A stretch of 64,000 nucleotides of DNA from Calonectria ilicicola (GCA_020809705.1 CP085833.1:4712001-4776000), one strand, 5' to 3'; shown: positions 11,253 through 24,072, numbered from the stretch's first letter. Made by a program: numbers and translations. Notes: a model not told the origin generated them from the sequence alone.

Positions 11253-12372
11253 ATGTTACCGCAGCCAGCATGGTTAAATCACAAGCACAAACCCGTCACC
11301 GTTTACATTGCGAAAAATGGTGGACCGCGGACCTTCGATGAGAAATTGGATGAAGAGTTTGCGGCAACACTAGAGCAGTGGTATAACGGCCTAGAAACAG
11401 GTAGTTTGTCACCTGATCCTCGACAATCTGAAATGTGGCGAATACTGCAAGAACTTTGGTTTCGTCGACGCCGATTCTCCATTGCTGAGATATGGGATGA
11501 ATCTCGTAAACCGATATATGAAGAAAATGCCCAAGAAAAATGTCCATTGCCCCAAATCCCTCAGGATCGGGCGAAATCCGAGCGTGTCGAGGTACAAGTC
11601 AGACACGATTGGGATCACGCGATAAAGCTCGTCCGTTGGCTTGAACAAGCGAAGGATGAAGCGGAAAAGATCAGCACCGGTTTGAATGACGAAGAATATC
11701 GAAACCAATATATAAATCGAATTTGTTTTGAAGATGAGGGGTAATGGGGTTCGCGCAGCATCAAGTCCAACTTATCAAAGGGCCTGATATTTCAGAACGC
11801 GGTATCTGGAAGTATTTCAGGACCATTTATGGGTTAACCAAGCATTTTGGGCTTCTCAAAACATGCCTTGCGATTTGGAAAACCTTGTGAGACTCCACAA
11901 AGCACTGCCTGACTGGGAATTATCTATCAAGTTCATACCAGAGCCAACACAAGATATGATTCGGGGCAGAGATATACTCAATGCCTCTGAACCGTGGCTT
12001 AAGAACCCCAAGATGATAGAAACAATCAAGAAGGTCACTTATCGATTCAAACAGATGAATCTTCCAAGATATGTTCATTGCGAAACCCAACTCGCCCGCT
12101 TCCATGGGAAAAGTGACATCGACTTCAAAGCAGCAGATGACAGTTGGGAAGTGTATCCATATCTTGGTTGTAGTAAGATGGCTTGCTTTTTCTGCTGGGA
12201 GGTGACTCGCTCTCTAGGTTACTGTATGAGGAACACTCACGGAAGGCTTCATTCTGAGTGGGCATTTCCGCTGCAGTCTGAACCAGAAAAGAAGGCCTCG
12301 AGCGTGGCAGTGAGCGTGGCCAAGTGTCTCCAAGATGTGTATACCAAAATCGATTCTAAGCTGGAGACTTGA
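11253..12372 (+). CDS. OTT_1508-like deaminase, intact catalytic half
   Basis: Exons 11253-11740 and 11796-12372 give 354 aa; the 55-bp intron (GTAATG donor, TTTCAG acceptor) closes in phase to give FEDEGTRYLEVFQDHLWVNQ. The C-terminal half carries the signature of the fungal OTT_1508-like family of the cytidine-deaminase superfamily: VHCETQL (His257, Glu259) and PYLGCSKMACFFCWE (Cys288, Cys293, Cys296), then HGRLHSEWAFP. His plus two Cys would bind zinc and Glu would shuttle protons. The family's substrate is not known; computational work has placed it among toxin-like nucleic-acid deaminases. The N-terminal part is charged and helical. Because the region upstream is disrupted, a full-length product may not be made. 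No partner gene is adjacent. Confidence 0.7.
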
Positions 12373-14810
12373 GACGGCAAACTGCTGCCTTGAATCAGCC
12401 ATACTGAGGCAGCTCCCACCCATTTATGGCGAGATACCCCTCCGATAGCCTTTGGTGGAATGGCAAGGGGTGTTGGTGTTGAAGATGGGACGGAGTATGC
12501 AGTAGTGACTGGGCACGAGGAAGATAGTGAGGAAGAAGGTTTGGAAGATTCAGATATGGATTAAAATGAATGGTACTCAGCAGCGGAGACAATAAATGTT
12601 CGATATATTAGCACTTTTTTGGACCAACAGATGCTTTGCAGAAGGACGTCCTTAGCAAGGTTGGGGTGAACAAATTCAAATTTTGGGAAGCGATCATCAT
12701 GGCCAAGCATAAGTTGAAAAAATTAAAAATAAAGGAATTGTGTGTAAATATAGCAAGTGGGCGAATATATGGCAAAATACATCCGCCATTCAATATCGAT
12801 ATCATAGTGTTGCATGGTTGTAACGCAAGATAAAGAAAGCTTGGCTGCAACCACGGTAACTTGGCTGCAGATCAACGTGCTATTGACTAGAGATGGGATA
12901 TTTAATTCTACATAGGATATAAAAAAGGCTTTGGGTACATCTGTAATTAAAAATGATTTCCCCATCGTTGTCGTGGTTAAGAGGAGAAAACGTGAAGTCA
13001 AAAACGACATGTAGACTGGAAAATATTCCATTAGCATTTTGGGCATCAAAATAAAAATTAATTCAATTATAGTTCTCTTTGGCTCATTTTCTCTTTTCTT
13101 TCTCTGTTTTTATTTCCAAAGACATGCGCGTCGTAGAGATTGCAGGGTTATGAAGTTTGGCATTCACTTTCTCATTGAGCGATTACGACATTAGTTCCAG
13201 ATATGCGCTAGCAAGATAGGGTTTCCAACATGCACTATCCATAATACAGAAAGTCAGTATATAAACTGTGGCCTCGACGTAAAGTTTTTGCCATAACTTA
13301 TTTTGACAACAGTACATTCAAAGATTGCGATGTGATTCCCAAACTCGCTAAAAGCTGAATAGCTTCATTTGTCTAGGGCCGGATAATTAGGCTAAACATA
13401 ATCCGCGGGCGGAATACTTTTCCGCGGCACTTCACCGCAGCTAGTCAGACGGTCGCTTCTTGCTTCGCCGCACTTTCCCAACAGGTCCTAACTTATCTGT
13501 TGTGCGCTTTCTAACCACTTTCCTCAAAGGGACATCCGAGCGACAACGAGGCGAAATGCACCATGATTACTATGCACGTAGCTATACAGATAGAGATGCA
13601 CGCTCGAGGACAGAAATAGCAACTTAATAATCGTGTCACATGCACGCTGATCCAAGCGCCAATGCTGACGGAGTCCCTCCAGCAGGGAAGCAGGTTCACT
13701 GAACGGTTGTTCGGCTCGTCTTGGCGCCGAGCCGGCAGATGGCAATTACGACTAATTTTCATAGGTGGTTTTAATGATATATGATGGGGCAATTGCCCCG
13801 GATTCGTTACTTAAGGGTAGATTAGCGAATCATTCAAGTGGGTTCAGCGGGTCACCGCGGCCACCTCCGATGCACACTGCTGCGAAGGGACCATTGGTAA
13901 CGAGGAAGTGCTTGTGACACCATGAGAGTCAGTTCACGACAAGAGTGTTGGTGGTGCCGTTTAGCCGACTTAACCCTCCATCGGTGCCCTGCCGGCCTTC
14001 GGTGACCTATCACATACCGAATACCCGAGCACACCACTTCCTGTTTGAGAAGCATTGATTCGGCCAAATAATCCTTTCACATTAAAATGCTAACTGTGAT
14101 GAGCGGTGCCCTGTCAGAAGAGCAGGCTTTCTATGGCCAGCCTAGGCCAGCGTCGCGTTCCACACCCCGGTCCAGGGCTGCGGGTAAGACGAAGCCGACC
14201 GGGGATAGTCCACTGTAAACGCCGTCTCAAGCCCCTCAACTCATCGCATCTGAGCCAACAGGAGCGGGGTCGCGGGGTAAGAAGAAGACTAAGGAGTCTA
14301 GACCATGACTGCAGAATTAACTAGGCCGTCCTGGTCTGGAGTAACATGTATTTTAGTTGTCATTAAGCATAATTTTGGATAGCGGGTTCGTCCGCTCTGC
14401 AACAGCCATCTTGGGGCCTCATAAGCACTGATGAAGTGGGCGATCCATATTGGCCAAATTCGTCTTACATGAAATATGCAGAGATAAACCCTGATAAGAA
14501 TAGAAACAGAAGGTGAATAATGCATGCTGTGTGACCAAAAGGACTTCCCCTTGATCACACCGTGCGTTTCCTCCGGGAGCGCGTTGCCGAGCCACTCGTT
14601 TGTATCGACGTTACCAGTTACGTATGCCTGTACGCGTTATCCTTGTAGATCGGGCATGCATCCGATACCATTATAGGCAAGGGTCACATATTTTTCGCGA
14701 AAGCGAGAGCAAGGGAGGAAACTCGTACATTGCTACACAAACTGATGGACTAGTACACTTGATTCCAATGATATCAAAATCCGAGACATGACAATTTTTT
14801 CTCCCTCCAA
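12373..14810. other. Gene-poor intergenic stretch
   Basis: About 2.4 kb with only short, overlapping frames lacking family motifs. It includes a pyrimidine-rich stretch near 13073-13120. I found no transposon, repeat or RNA gene that I could support. Confidence 0.45.
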
Positions 14811-16399
14811 TCACAGCTCCTCTCCCATTCCAGCTGGGGTTCGAACAAAGTCGGGCTTGGTAATGACGTTGTTGTTTGCATCCTTGATCTTCTCGAGGAA
14901 TCGCTTGCCATTTTCCGGGTCGTCTGCAAAGAGTGTGTCGATGACCTGTTTCTGCGGGGTCTCGCCCATCCACTTGAACAGCGACACATCCCTGAACTCA
15001 TCAGAACGGAAGATTTCCAGCATCTCGACGGGCTCATCGCCGATGTTCTCCACAAAGTGACCCATGTTGCGTGGGACAATACCCACGTCTCCAGGGACGT
15101 AGTCAAAGGTCCTAGCGTTACCCTCGGAGGCAAAGATGGTGACTCTAGCACGGCCACGAATAAAGAAGGACCACTCATCGGCAGATGGGTGCCAGTGCAT
15201 CTCACGGATGGCACCGGGCTCGATGATTGCGTGTGCAGCTGCAACCGTCTTCGAAATGGGAAAGTTGCGAGAGTCTGTAATGCGCACATGGCCGCCGCCA
15301 TTGGTGCTGTTAATTGGCTCCTGGTCAAGCATCCTGTGCGTGAAGTTGTATTTGGACTTTTTGACCTGCTTGCCCCTGGGCGCTTCATCCCGAATGGAAC
15401 CAGGAACACCGCCCTGGAAGATGTACTTTTCCCCCTTGGGAATGTGTGCGAAGATTTCGGGGGCGAGGTTGAAGTTCTTGGAGATCACAGACTTGGGGGT
15501 GTGTGCTGTTCGGGTTAGCATTCCGAATTCCGACGAGATAAAAGAACATACCGAGCCAATCCGTGAGAATGAAGGTGGACTCCTCAGAGAAGTGCCCGTC
15601 ATCGAAAATGAGGAGAAATTCGGTGCCATTCTCGCTGAGGCCCTGGAGTGAGTGAGGCACTCCGCTGGGGAAATACTAATGATTCGTGTCAGTGAGCGAG
15701 TTCGTCTTGCCATCATGAAGACCAATAGTGTATGCTTACCCAAAGGTCGCCCTTCTTCAGATCATCGATAAAGTTACCGCCCTCATAGTCAAGTGCAGTA
15801 ACACGGACCTCACCATCTAGGACGTAGGCCCACTCAGCCTCCTTGTGCCAGTGGAGTTCGCGGATAACGCCCTCGCCGAGGCGCATGTTAACGCCCGCCA
15901 GTTCGACGCTGGTTGGCAATTCGCGGATAGTGGTTTGCCTGGTCCATCCTCCTTCCTGAAAATAATTAGTATCGATGCAAGAATATGCATATATCTAAGC
16001 GATATCTTGATATCTGTATTGGGTGCTCACCTCAATGCGAATGTGGGAGTCGGCAAAACTCCAACGCATGTTGGCCAAGTTTCCGTGATCAGTGCTTGGT
16101 GGGCGAACAAGATCGGGGCTCTGCCTAGAGCGTTCCTTATTCCAAGGACCTAGGACAGAAGCACCCAGACCGTTGCGCCAGGGCAAGGGGTCAAGCTCAT
16201 CTCCAACGGCGTCAACAGCGCCATCGTAGGGATCTTTGTGACCAGGTGTAAATGGAAGTTTTCCACCACCACTAAGACTGCGGTAGTTTTGAGGAATTCC
16301 AAGTCCATCAAGAAGCCGCTGTCGGGGACTGTCTTGAACGGGGACGGCGTTGCAAAGATTGGCAACGACAGTCGCACCAAAGATGAGTTTGGAGTACAT
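14811..16399 (-). CDS. Secreted bicupin oxalate decarboxylase, four exons
   Basis: Exons 16399-16031, 15955-15740, 15675-15552 and 15505-14811 give 467 aa; introns are 75, 64 and 46 bp, the last with a CTAAC branch point. An N-terminal signal peptide ([20 protein letters not shown]) predicts secretion. There are two cupin domains with manganese ligands: HWHKEAEW (His158, His160, Glu164) with His203, and HWHPSADEW (His340, His342, Glu347) with His386. The N-terminal lid segment is SENGT, like the SENS lid that separates decarboxylases from oxalate oxidases. The known reaction is oxalate to formate plus CO2, used by fungi to control oxalate and pH. It shares its upstream region with the divergent DUF1275 gene. 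Start chosen at the ATG that begins the signal peptide rather than upstream alternatives. Confidence 0.94.
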
Positions 16400-17060
16400 T
16401 GTGATAGAAATTGTACCCCGTAAGAGGGCTAGTATATTCCAAAAACAGACCAAGTGTGTGAATTACTTAAAAAGAAGTGTGGTAGAGCAATGATGGGGGG
16501 TGTTGAAGATGGCCGTTCTGAACAGAGATCCCACGTCTATAAAATCCAATTGAGAAATGTCTTGGCAAATCTCCTCATCCTCTCCTTCGGCGATGACACC
16601 GAATGAAGGCCGAAGGTTCTCCATCAGGATAATCAGCCGTCGATGGTTGTACAACATAGAGTCGTTGTCATCATGCAATGTGCGGGGTTGGGTTGCTGGC
16701 AAATGATATCGGCTTGCCATAAGCCGTAGACCGGGGTCAGTTCCGTGCGTCCCCGGCAACGCAAGCTTGAACTAGTCGTCTACAGAGTTTCTCCAACATC
16801 GAACAAGCATCGGCGATAGCTTGGCGAAATGAGGGGTCATACAGTAGCTGAAACTTGGCGAATTTGCCCCGTAGTCGGGCGCTTGGCAGCCGGTGCAATC
16901 CCGACATAGGAGTATAAGGGGGAAGAGGAATTGAGTCCTTCCCCCAGCATTCAGATCCAACTGCCGCAATTCAAATCCAAAGTAATTCGGTCAAAGTAAT
17001 CCGGTCGATTTCCCCGCCTTTATTACCCCCCCTTCGCAACATACTCCTGCGTTGCCCAGG
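16400..17060. promoter_or_regulatory. Divergent promoter region, oxalate decarboxylase / DUF1275
   Basis: A 661-bp spacer between two divergent starts, so it must hold both promoters. No specific operator was identified. Short frames inside lack support. Confidence 0.5.
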
Positions 17061-17969
17061 ATGTCTGAACTCCCAACCTCGACATCGTATGGGACCGTGA
17101 GCGATTCAGCTCCTCCCCATAACAATGGCAATGCAGCCAACGGTGGGCCGGAGGATCCTTTGCTCGGTCCAAAGCCTGCTTCCGAATCATGGTTGCAAAG
17201 AAAGCTGGCGGTCGATGTTCGACGCGATTGGGCCGACATAGTCCTGCTTGCCTGTTACGTGATTACAGGGATACTGGATAGTGCTTCCATTTCGACTTGG
17301 GGAGCCTTCGTATCTATGCAAACTGGTAAGTAATAGGATAGTATTGGTTGTGGATAGTAAAATCTAGAGATAAGAAACTGACACGTGGGATCAGGCAATA
17401 CTGTCTATGTTGGTTTGGGCCCAACTGCCGGCACCAACCGATGGAAGAAATCTGGTATCTCGATCCTGGCTTTTTGTACCGGCTCCTTCTTCTTTAGTCG
17501 TCTCCACAGGGCGTTTTCACCTTCTCCAAAACGGAGGTGGGTTTTGTGTTTGTCATTTCTTATTCAGATGACATTTATTGTCATTGCTGCGTCCATCTTG
17601 ACATGGGGACCGAAGGGTGCAGGACCGGACGACGTGCCCTGGTATGTTCTGGCACCCATCGGCCTCGTGGCGCTGCAGAGCTGCGGCCAAGCTGTTGCAA
17701 GCCGAGCGTTGAAGTACAACGCTCTCACTAGTGTGGTACTGACAAGCATCTACTGTGATTTATTTTCCGACGCTGAACTTTTTGAGAGCATCTTTATCAA
17801 CGTGGAGAGAAATCAAAGGGTGGCGGCACCGACATTGCTTCTTCTAGGAGCACTTCTTGGTGGATTCATCGCAAAGAGCTCATTGGGGGCAGCCGGTGCG
17901 TTGTGGGTTGCAGCAGGCCTGAAGCTTTTGATCGTCTTTTCTTGGGGTTTCTGGCCAGCTGCTGAGTAA
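17061..17969 (+). CDS. DUF1275 (YoaK-like) membrane protein, two exons
   Basis: Exons 17061-17325 and 17395-17969 give 279 aa; the 69-bp intron (GTAAGT donor) splits a Gly codon. A polar N-terminus of about 55 residues leads to WADIVLLACYVITGILDSAS, then WGAFVSMQTGNTVYVGLG, the family's diagnostic 'TGN' segment, which spans the splice. Several further hydrophobic segments follow (MTFIVIAASIL, VLAPIGLVALQSC, LLLLGALLGGFIAKSS, ALWVAAGLKLLIVFSW), giving about six membrane spans. The LTSVVLTSIYCDLFSD region is also typical. Function of DUF1275 proteins is unknown. It is divergent from the oxalate decarboxylase; a link to anion export is speculation. Confidence 0.9.
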
Positions 17970-19104
17970 CATTGAAGCTCCATATCGTGCTAATATATGC
18001 AATGCATTGGAAAGGGGTTAAGGCCAGATTATGGGTACTGCTAGCCTATAGGAATCTCGACAATAAAAATACAAGCCATCAAAAGTTCCTAAAAATGACA
18101 TTTTCTCTTCTTTTCATTGAACGCGCTCGGAATTCTCGGCACGCGAGAAAAAAAAGCAAGTTATCTGATATGATCATCACTGTCCAGTGAAATCACGAGT
18201 GAGGCTCCGCAACAATGAATAAGGTCCTGACACTGACGCGTAGTGTCTCAGGTCTCGGTGACACTGGATTCACACGGCAGCTACCGTCGGCGATACGACT
18301 TGGGTGATGACTTCTCGTAATTCCAGGCAGTGACTTTTGCCAATTACCCGGGAAGCAAGATTACAGGTCCAAATCTCTCACAGATCGATGTACTTTAACA
18401 GACTAGACCACATCATCCCCTGTCTACATCTGGCCCATCCAATACGCCGTCTACTTCCCCGCAAACGTGCGTGTGATCACAATGCAACACTGCCAACCCC
18501 CACTGCAACCATTCTTCAAGCCACGAGTTTGAGGCTATTGGTAGTCCTAAGCCTCTTAACCAAAGAGAGAGTGATCAGCTACCCGCCTTATGGAAGTCTT
18601 GGGTCAGACTGCTTTTGCCACGGATTACCTGAATATGTGTGGCTCAGAAAGCTTTCGCTAGCATTAACGAGATGTCATGCCCTCCACTCGCCCTACACCA
18701 TTACGCCTCGACGCTGTTTGCTTCGGTCACAAAAGGGAGGTGACTAGACACCATCAAAGCTTGCTCCAAGGGTCTCCCAACTTCATATCGCTGCCAACCC
18801 CTCACGGTGAGGGGATGTCGGATGCCGAAGCCCGAGATACTGTCGAGGAGACTCCATGAGGAGAAGTTTGCTGAATAGTATTGGTGGTTTTGATTTGCCG
18901 AGGGTTGTGGTGCTTCGTGCCCCTCATGATATCCCATGCGCGTACGCAGGTCAGGCCGCCATAGTCGCGGATTAAATCAAGCTGTTGCTAAAGTTGGCTC
19001 ACAGCTGATAACATATAAAGGCTTGGTTGGATCTAAGCTGACTGCTATTTGGTATCAACCCATTCTTAAGCTTTTTTGACCTCGACAATTTGACCCCTAC
19101 CATT
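17970..19104. other. Intergenic region upstream of sulfate permease
   Basis: About 1.1 kb. Frames at 18337-18747 and nearby overlap on both strands without family similarity. It presumably contains the permease promoter; no clear metabolite-control site was recognised. Confidence 0.45.
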
Positions 19105-21215
19105 ATGAAGATTGTGGAAAAGATCACATCAGATGTCAAAAACGACGTAACCTGGAACCGAGCCGCAAGGCTTGGGGTAAAGGGCGCCCAGGCACTACCT
19201 TCTGCCTCTGTGAGATATACTCTTGACAAGTTCCCCATCATTGGGTGGCTTCCACGATATAACCCAAGATGGTTTCTCAATGATTTGATTGCTGGTTTGA
19301 CCATTGGTCTCATGCTCATCCCCCAGGGTTTGTCTTACGCCAAGATTGCTGAAATCCCTGTCGAGTATGGACTCATGTCCAGCTGGCTGCCCGCTGCAAT
19401 TTATGCCTTCATGGGAACAACCAAAGGTAAACTTTTCCTATAGACTCTAGTATGATAACAATGGTGTACTGACTGCTCTATTCAGATGTCTCTACAGGAC
19501 CGACATCCCTCATCGGACTACTCACATCCGAAAATGTTCACGCACTTAGTGATCGATGGACTCCTTCCGAAATCGCCTCGGCAACGGCGTTCATGATGGG
19601 AGTATATGGCATGGCACTTGGGTTCCTCAAGTTAGGTTTCTTGCTTGAATTCATCTCCCTGCCAGTCCTCAGTGGTTTCATCACTGCCATTGCCATTACA
19701 ATTATCCTGAACCAAATGGACAGTCTTTTGGGAGAGGCTAACGTTGGAGATGGAACTGCCACTCAGATTCACGACATTTTCAACGAACTTCCCAACGCCA
19801 ATGGTTGGGCATGTCTCATTGGATTTACAGGCATTCTATTCCTTACTATCTTGGACAAGTCTGGAAAGAGGTGGGGAAAGCAGTACAAGTTTGTTTGGCT
19901 TTTGTCTATCACCAGGGCCTTCTTGACCCTGCTACTTTTCACCGGTGTTAGCTATGCCGTCAACAGACACAGAGACCCAGACAACTATCTCTTCGAAGTC
20001 GTCAAGGTCAAGGCTAATGGGCAAGAAGCACCAAAGATGCCCAGGACTGACTTGATCCCCGAGGTAGCTGGTCGCAGTATTGCAGTTTTCATCGGTGCCG
20101 CAGTGGAACATACAGCCATTTGTCGTGCATTTGCTGTCAAGAATGGCTACACCACAGACCAGAGCCAAGAGCTTTGTTACTACGGAGTCACAAACTTTTT
20201 CAACAGCTTCTTCCACGCCATGGGAGTCGGAGGTGCCATGTCTCGAACCGCAGTCAATTCCGCATGTAATGTCAAATCACCTCTGTCGGGGTTGATCACC
20301 ATGGCTGTTGTATTGGTCTGCGTATACGAATTGGTGGGAACTCTTTACTGGATCCCAAAGGCTACTCTCGCCGCTATCATCATCACTGCTGTCTGGGGTT
20401 TAATATCTCCACCTTCGACCTTTTACCGATACTGGAAGACTTCCCTTGCTGATTTTATTTCCTCAATGCTCGCTCTTTGGATCACATTGTTCGTCTCGAG
20501 TGAGGTTGGCATCGGTGTTGCAGTAGGCTTCAACATTGTCTACGTCTTGCTTCGGCAAGTATTCGTCCGACTCACTTCGGCCAGTGGTAGCGTTCAGTCA
20601 ACATCAGAACTTGCCATCGCGCTAGAACAGTCCAGATCCATACCTTCGAATATTCCTGAAGATGCACGAATCTTCCGCTTCAACGAGTCGCTATTCTTCC
20701 CCAATGCATTCAGTAACACGACCAAAGCCTTGGATGACATCCAAACGTTCCACAGTCCGATATACAATGGCAGTCATGGACCTGAGACAGAGCGAAACTG
20801 GTCCGTTGTGGGTGAAAAGCGAGTTGCTCGGTTGCGCAAACAAGCCGGCATTACAGATCCTTCGACATTGCCGGCTATTGGGTTGGTCATTTTGGACTTC
20901 GGTCGAGTAAATCATATTGACAGCACTGCGGTGACGCACCTAAAAAATATGGTGGCCGGTATTAAGAAGTACGGAGGCAAAGAAGTTGAGATTAGGTTTG
21001 TTGGAATGTCCGATTATGTTCAAGAGCGATTTGAGAGGGCTCAATGGCACATCACCGAAGCTGGATCTGATTCCAGTGAGGATGAGGACGAAAACCCTAC
21101 AACACACTACCACGATTTGATCAGTGCCCTAAACGCGCCTAGACGTGCATCTTTGACTATAGAGGATGAGGTATTGAAGGGTCAGGTGGCTCACCTCGAG
21201 AAGGCTGAGGCTTGA
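19105..21215 (+). CDS. SulP-family sulfate permease with STAS domain
   Basis: Exons 19105-19426 and 19486-21215 give 683 aa; the 59-bp intron splits an Asp codon, restoring TTKDVSTGPTSLIGLLT, a SulP hallmark. The N-terminal transport core contains the signature GLTIGLMLIPQGLSYAKIA and about 10-14 hydrophobic helices. The C-terminal cytoplasmic STAS domain is present, with LVILDFGRVNHIDSTAV near residue 580 and an acidic linker (SDSSEDEDENP) near the C-terminus. Family members take up sulfate by proton symport at the plasma membrane, feeding cysteine and methionine synthesis. Length is slightly shorter than the roughly 800-aa yeast Sul1/Sul2 type and fits the ascomycete shorter class. Whether the substrate is sulfate or another anion cannot be fixed from sequence. 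Confidence 0.93.
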
Positions 21216-21582
21216 ATAGGGCTTGTTGATATTATTAATGAAGATTACAGGGCATTGCTTATCGCTCTACGAGAGATATAGAGCCCGAGGAGAATTTGTA
21301 GGCCAGTATGCTCTTTCATAGTTTTATGATATCCTAGTATGATGAGAATATTTGATCAACTACTTCCCCTAAATCTCACTTCCGTTTCCCGGGGTGGTCA
21401 TCAAAGCCAATCATTCCATGAATACAAATCGAGTTTCCTAATTTTGGTTAAATCGTTGTCATCGTAGGTTACATTGTCGGCTCCGGCAAAAGGGAAGTCA
21501 CACCTGCCAATTTTTATAAAAATGCTGGCCTATATCACATTTCTTGTAATAATTTAATTTAACTTGAATATTGATTAAACCT
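21216..21582. other. Spacer between convergent genes
   Basis: A 367-bp AT-rich spacer between the convergent permease and GT32 genes. It holds both 3' ends; no other feature is seen. Confidence 0.5.
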
Positions 21583-22866
21583 CTATTTATGTCCGTTGTT
21601 GCGTGCATCTATCTTCTGCTTCTTCTCATCTTCTGACAACTTGTCAAACTCTGCCACATTTTCATCCCATTGGCGAACACAGTCAGCTTCCCAATTGCAA
21701 TCCTCCACTTGCCCGTATGCAGGATGACTGAACCGAGCATGCCGACTTGGCCAGTTGGACGCATGGTAATGGTGCTTGACAAGCGCGCCACGTGCATCAT
21801 GGTTGCCCGAATCAGAGTGGCCCTGGCCAGCGCAGAATGCTTCAACGTTTAGGACGAGAATTCGACTCACGACCTTGGACTCGTACAAGTTATGAAAGGC
21901 GTCCCATGTAACTTTAGGGCCACGAGTTCTCTTATTCATCTCTTCGAGGAGCGCATTGGTAAATGCTGACGGTCCTGTGCCAGTGATGACCTGATCAAAG
22001 TCGAGCTGAACCTCACCCAGAGCCACGCCTTGAGACTTTGCAACATCTTTGAGCCATGACATGATGTTTTCAATCAGTCTTAGCATTACCGGTTGGCGAG
22101 GCCGAGCAATGAAGGTCCACTGACAGAATGACATTGACTTTTTACCCAGAATTGGATGATCTTTGAACTCAGGTTGATCAATCTCGATACCAACAATCAT
22201 GTCAATATCCTTTTCGTCATATCTGTCAGGAATAAAACGAGTGACAGGTCGCAGAGCCTCCACATCAATGTCTGCATAAACGCCACCCTCCGCATACATG
22301 ATCATGTACCGCAAGAGGTCAGCCTTGATGATGGGCAGGTTGATGGTGCGGTAGAATTTAACGATATCTGGCCGGTTTAAGCCTTTGGCTCCAAAGTGTT
22401 CCTCCACATATGCCAACTCATTGGCGTCCGTCAGCACTTCATAACGCATACCCGGGTTTTTCTCTGCCCAGGTCCGTGCATTTCCAGTATCTCTTTCCTC
22501 AAAACTGAATGGGTTTGTTTTCCACGTTTGCCAAATCTTTTGTGGGAAGGAATGCGTTGCGATATGTTGTTGCGGTGTCTCGTCTTGCCAAATAATGCCC
22601 CAGGGAGTGGGTATGGCCCAGAGGATATCCGTATTCAAGATGAGCAAAACTATGCAAACGAATACCACATAAATACGAAGGTACCTCATCATCTGAGTAG
22701 GTACCTTGTTTCTGAACTTGGCAGTAGAGGCCGCCAGTGTTGGCGAACCCAGAGGGGAATTCATTTCAACGGCTTGATCTCCAAGGAATTTCTTTTCCAA
22801 GATTGGAGAAGCAGCAGATGGAATGTAGATGTTGGCTGGAGCACTATAGCGAGTGCGAGGTTTCAT
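21583..22866 (-). CDS. GT32 (Och1-like) glycosyltransferase, type II membrane
   Basis: Single exon of 427 aa from the ATG at 22866; the frame extends upstream only to a TTG. A cytoplasmic tail of about 60 residues precedes one transmembrane anchor (about 61-80, YVVFVCIVLLIL), the layout of a Golgi type II enzyme. The catalytic domain starts at FPQKIWQTWK (about 107), with KADLLRYMIMYAEGGVYADIDV including the DXD motif Asp199-Ile-Asp201 that binds the metal and nucleotide sugar. This is the glycosyltransferase-sugar-binding (DXD) region of GT32, as in Och1 and Hoc1 alpha-1,6-mannosyltransferases. Several GT32 paralogs occur per fungal genome, so the acceptor is unknown. It is divergently arranged with the acyltransferase-3 gene. 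Confidence 0.92.
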   Translation of the reverse strand: MKPRTRYSAPANIYIPSAASPILEKKFLGDQAVEMNSPLGSPTLAASTAKFRNKVPTQMMRYLRIYVVFVCIVLLILNTDILWAIPTPWGIIWQDETPQQHIATHSFPQKIWQTWKTNPFSFEERDTGNARTWAEKNPGMRYEVLTDANELAYVEEHFGAKGLNRPDIVKFYRTINLPIIKADLLRYMIMYAEGGVYADIDVEALRPVTRFIPDRYDEKDIDMIVGIEIDQPEFKDHPILGKKSMSFCQWTFIARPRQPVMLRLIENIMSWLKDVAKSQGVALGEVQLDFDQVITGTGPSAFTNALLEEMNKRTRGPKVTWDAFHNLYESKVVSRILVLNVEAFCAGQGHSDSGNHDARGALVKHHYHASNWPSRHARFSHPAYGQVEDCNWEADCVRQWDENVAEFDKLSEDEKKQKIDARNNGHK

Positions 22867-24072
22867 ATCGAGGCTGATCAAGAGAAGACGGGAAATTGGA
22901 GTTTCAGCAATTGGGAAATTGGTGCGGGACGGAGAGTTGACAACCAACAACTAACCGGCGATGACAGACCCATACATACAGCTGATGCAAAGCCTATCAA
23001 GGATCAGGCGTACCTGCTGTCAGAAATGCCACGATAAATCTCACGAGAAGCAAGCAGAACCCATGTCACCCCCTCACGGCAATCTGCATCACAGCACCGG
23101 CAGAGCATGGGTTAGAGATGCAATGCCATGTGAAGCCGACTAATTACAAGGGCGGATGGTAATGGCCGTTGAGCCGGCCCAGAGGCGGTGGTGTTGTCGG
23201 AGACGTTACCAAGAAAGGGATGCAATTCCAGATGTCTAACAATTGCATGAATACGGCCGCTTTCAGCCATCTCGGTCTGTTGGCCACTGTCTAGTGCAGG
23301 CGGGGAATGCGGGTGATAGCGGATTCGGCTGCAGCTGGGATACGAGCTTAGAACCCCGCGATCACCAAGCTTGGCTCTTCATATGGACTTGGCAGTGACC
23401 TGTGTCGATCAGAGTAATTGGCTGGTTGGAGCGCTAAGCTTTCCGAGCCCCTTGCAAGCTGTGATTAGCAGCGTGTGCAGGACTGCTCTCAAAAGTCACC
23501 ATGTCGCGTGAGGGCATCTCGATCGGGCCAATTACCACTTCTGGAAGCAATCTGACAGGGGCGCTCGCGACGGTGTGCCACCCACAACTGAGCCAATGCC
23601 TCAATTCGCCCGAGCACGTCATTGAGCTGTCGCTTCTTCTAATAAGCTCGAGTCCCCTGGCAGTCGATACGGGATCTGCAGATGAAATGCCACAATGCCA
23701 CGGTCGTAGCTGACCAACGCGACAAGGCTGCATGCAGGCGGCCCGATCAATGCTGCCAATGGGCTGATGGATCTTTTGCAAGCCTCTCTGTCCATCAATG
23801 AATGGCCTCGCTTCCCCATACCCCGGACCCCGCGAAGATCCATAGCCTAGCGCTAAACCCGACTGTCGACCTCGGGATTGCCCTCTTTTGCCTCGTCAGA
23901 TTCGAGCTTGTGAAAATGGGGGAGAAGTGCCGGCGTACCCGACAATTCCCATTGGGTATGCCGTAATGAACAAGCACAAAATATTTACCTTTTCTATCTC
24001 GGGATTCTAGATGCAGCTTTTTGGTCTTTGAGAGCATCTTATGAGTCTTTCAAGTTATAACAAGCTTTCAAA
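22867..24072. promoter_or_regulatory. Divergent promoter region, GT32 / acyltransferase
   Basis: About 1.2 kb between two divergent starts. Short frames on both strands have no family support. It would carry both promoters and could coordinate the two genes; no specific site was identified. Confidence 0.45.

Noticed and set aside
13380..14560. Possible degraded transposon in the 12.4-14.8 kb gap
   Set aside because: Local palindromes and GC changes drew attention, but no terminal repeats, transposase motif or duplicated flank could be shown.
14774..15409. Minus-strand Ser/Thr/Arg-rich frame of 211 codons
   Set aside because: Alternative frame of the oxalate decarboxylase last exon; the cupin frame is clearly the coding one.
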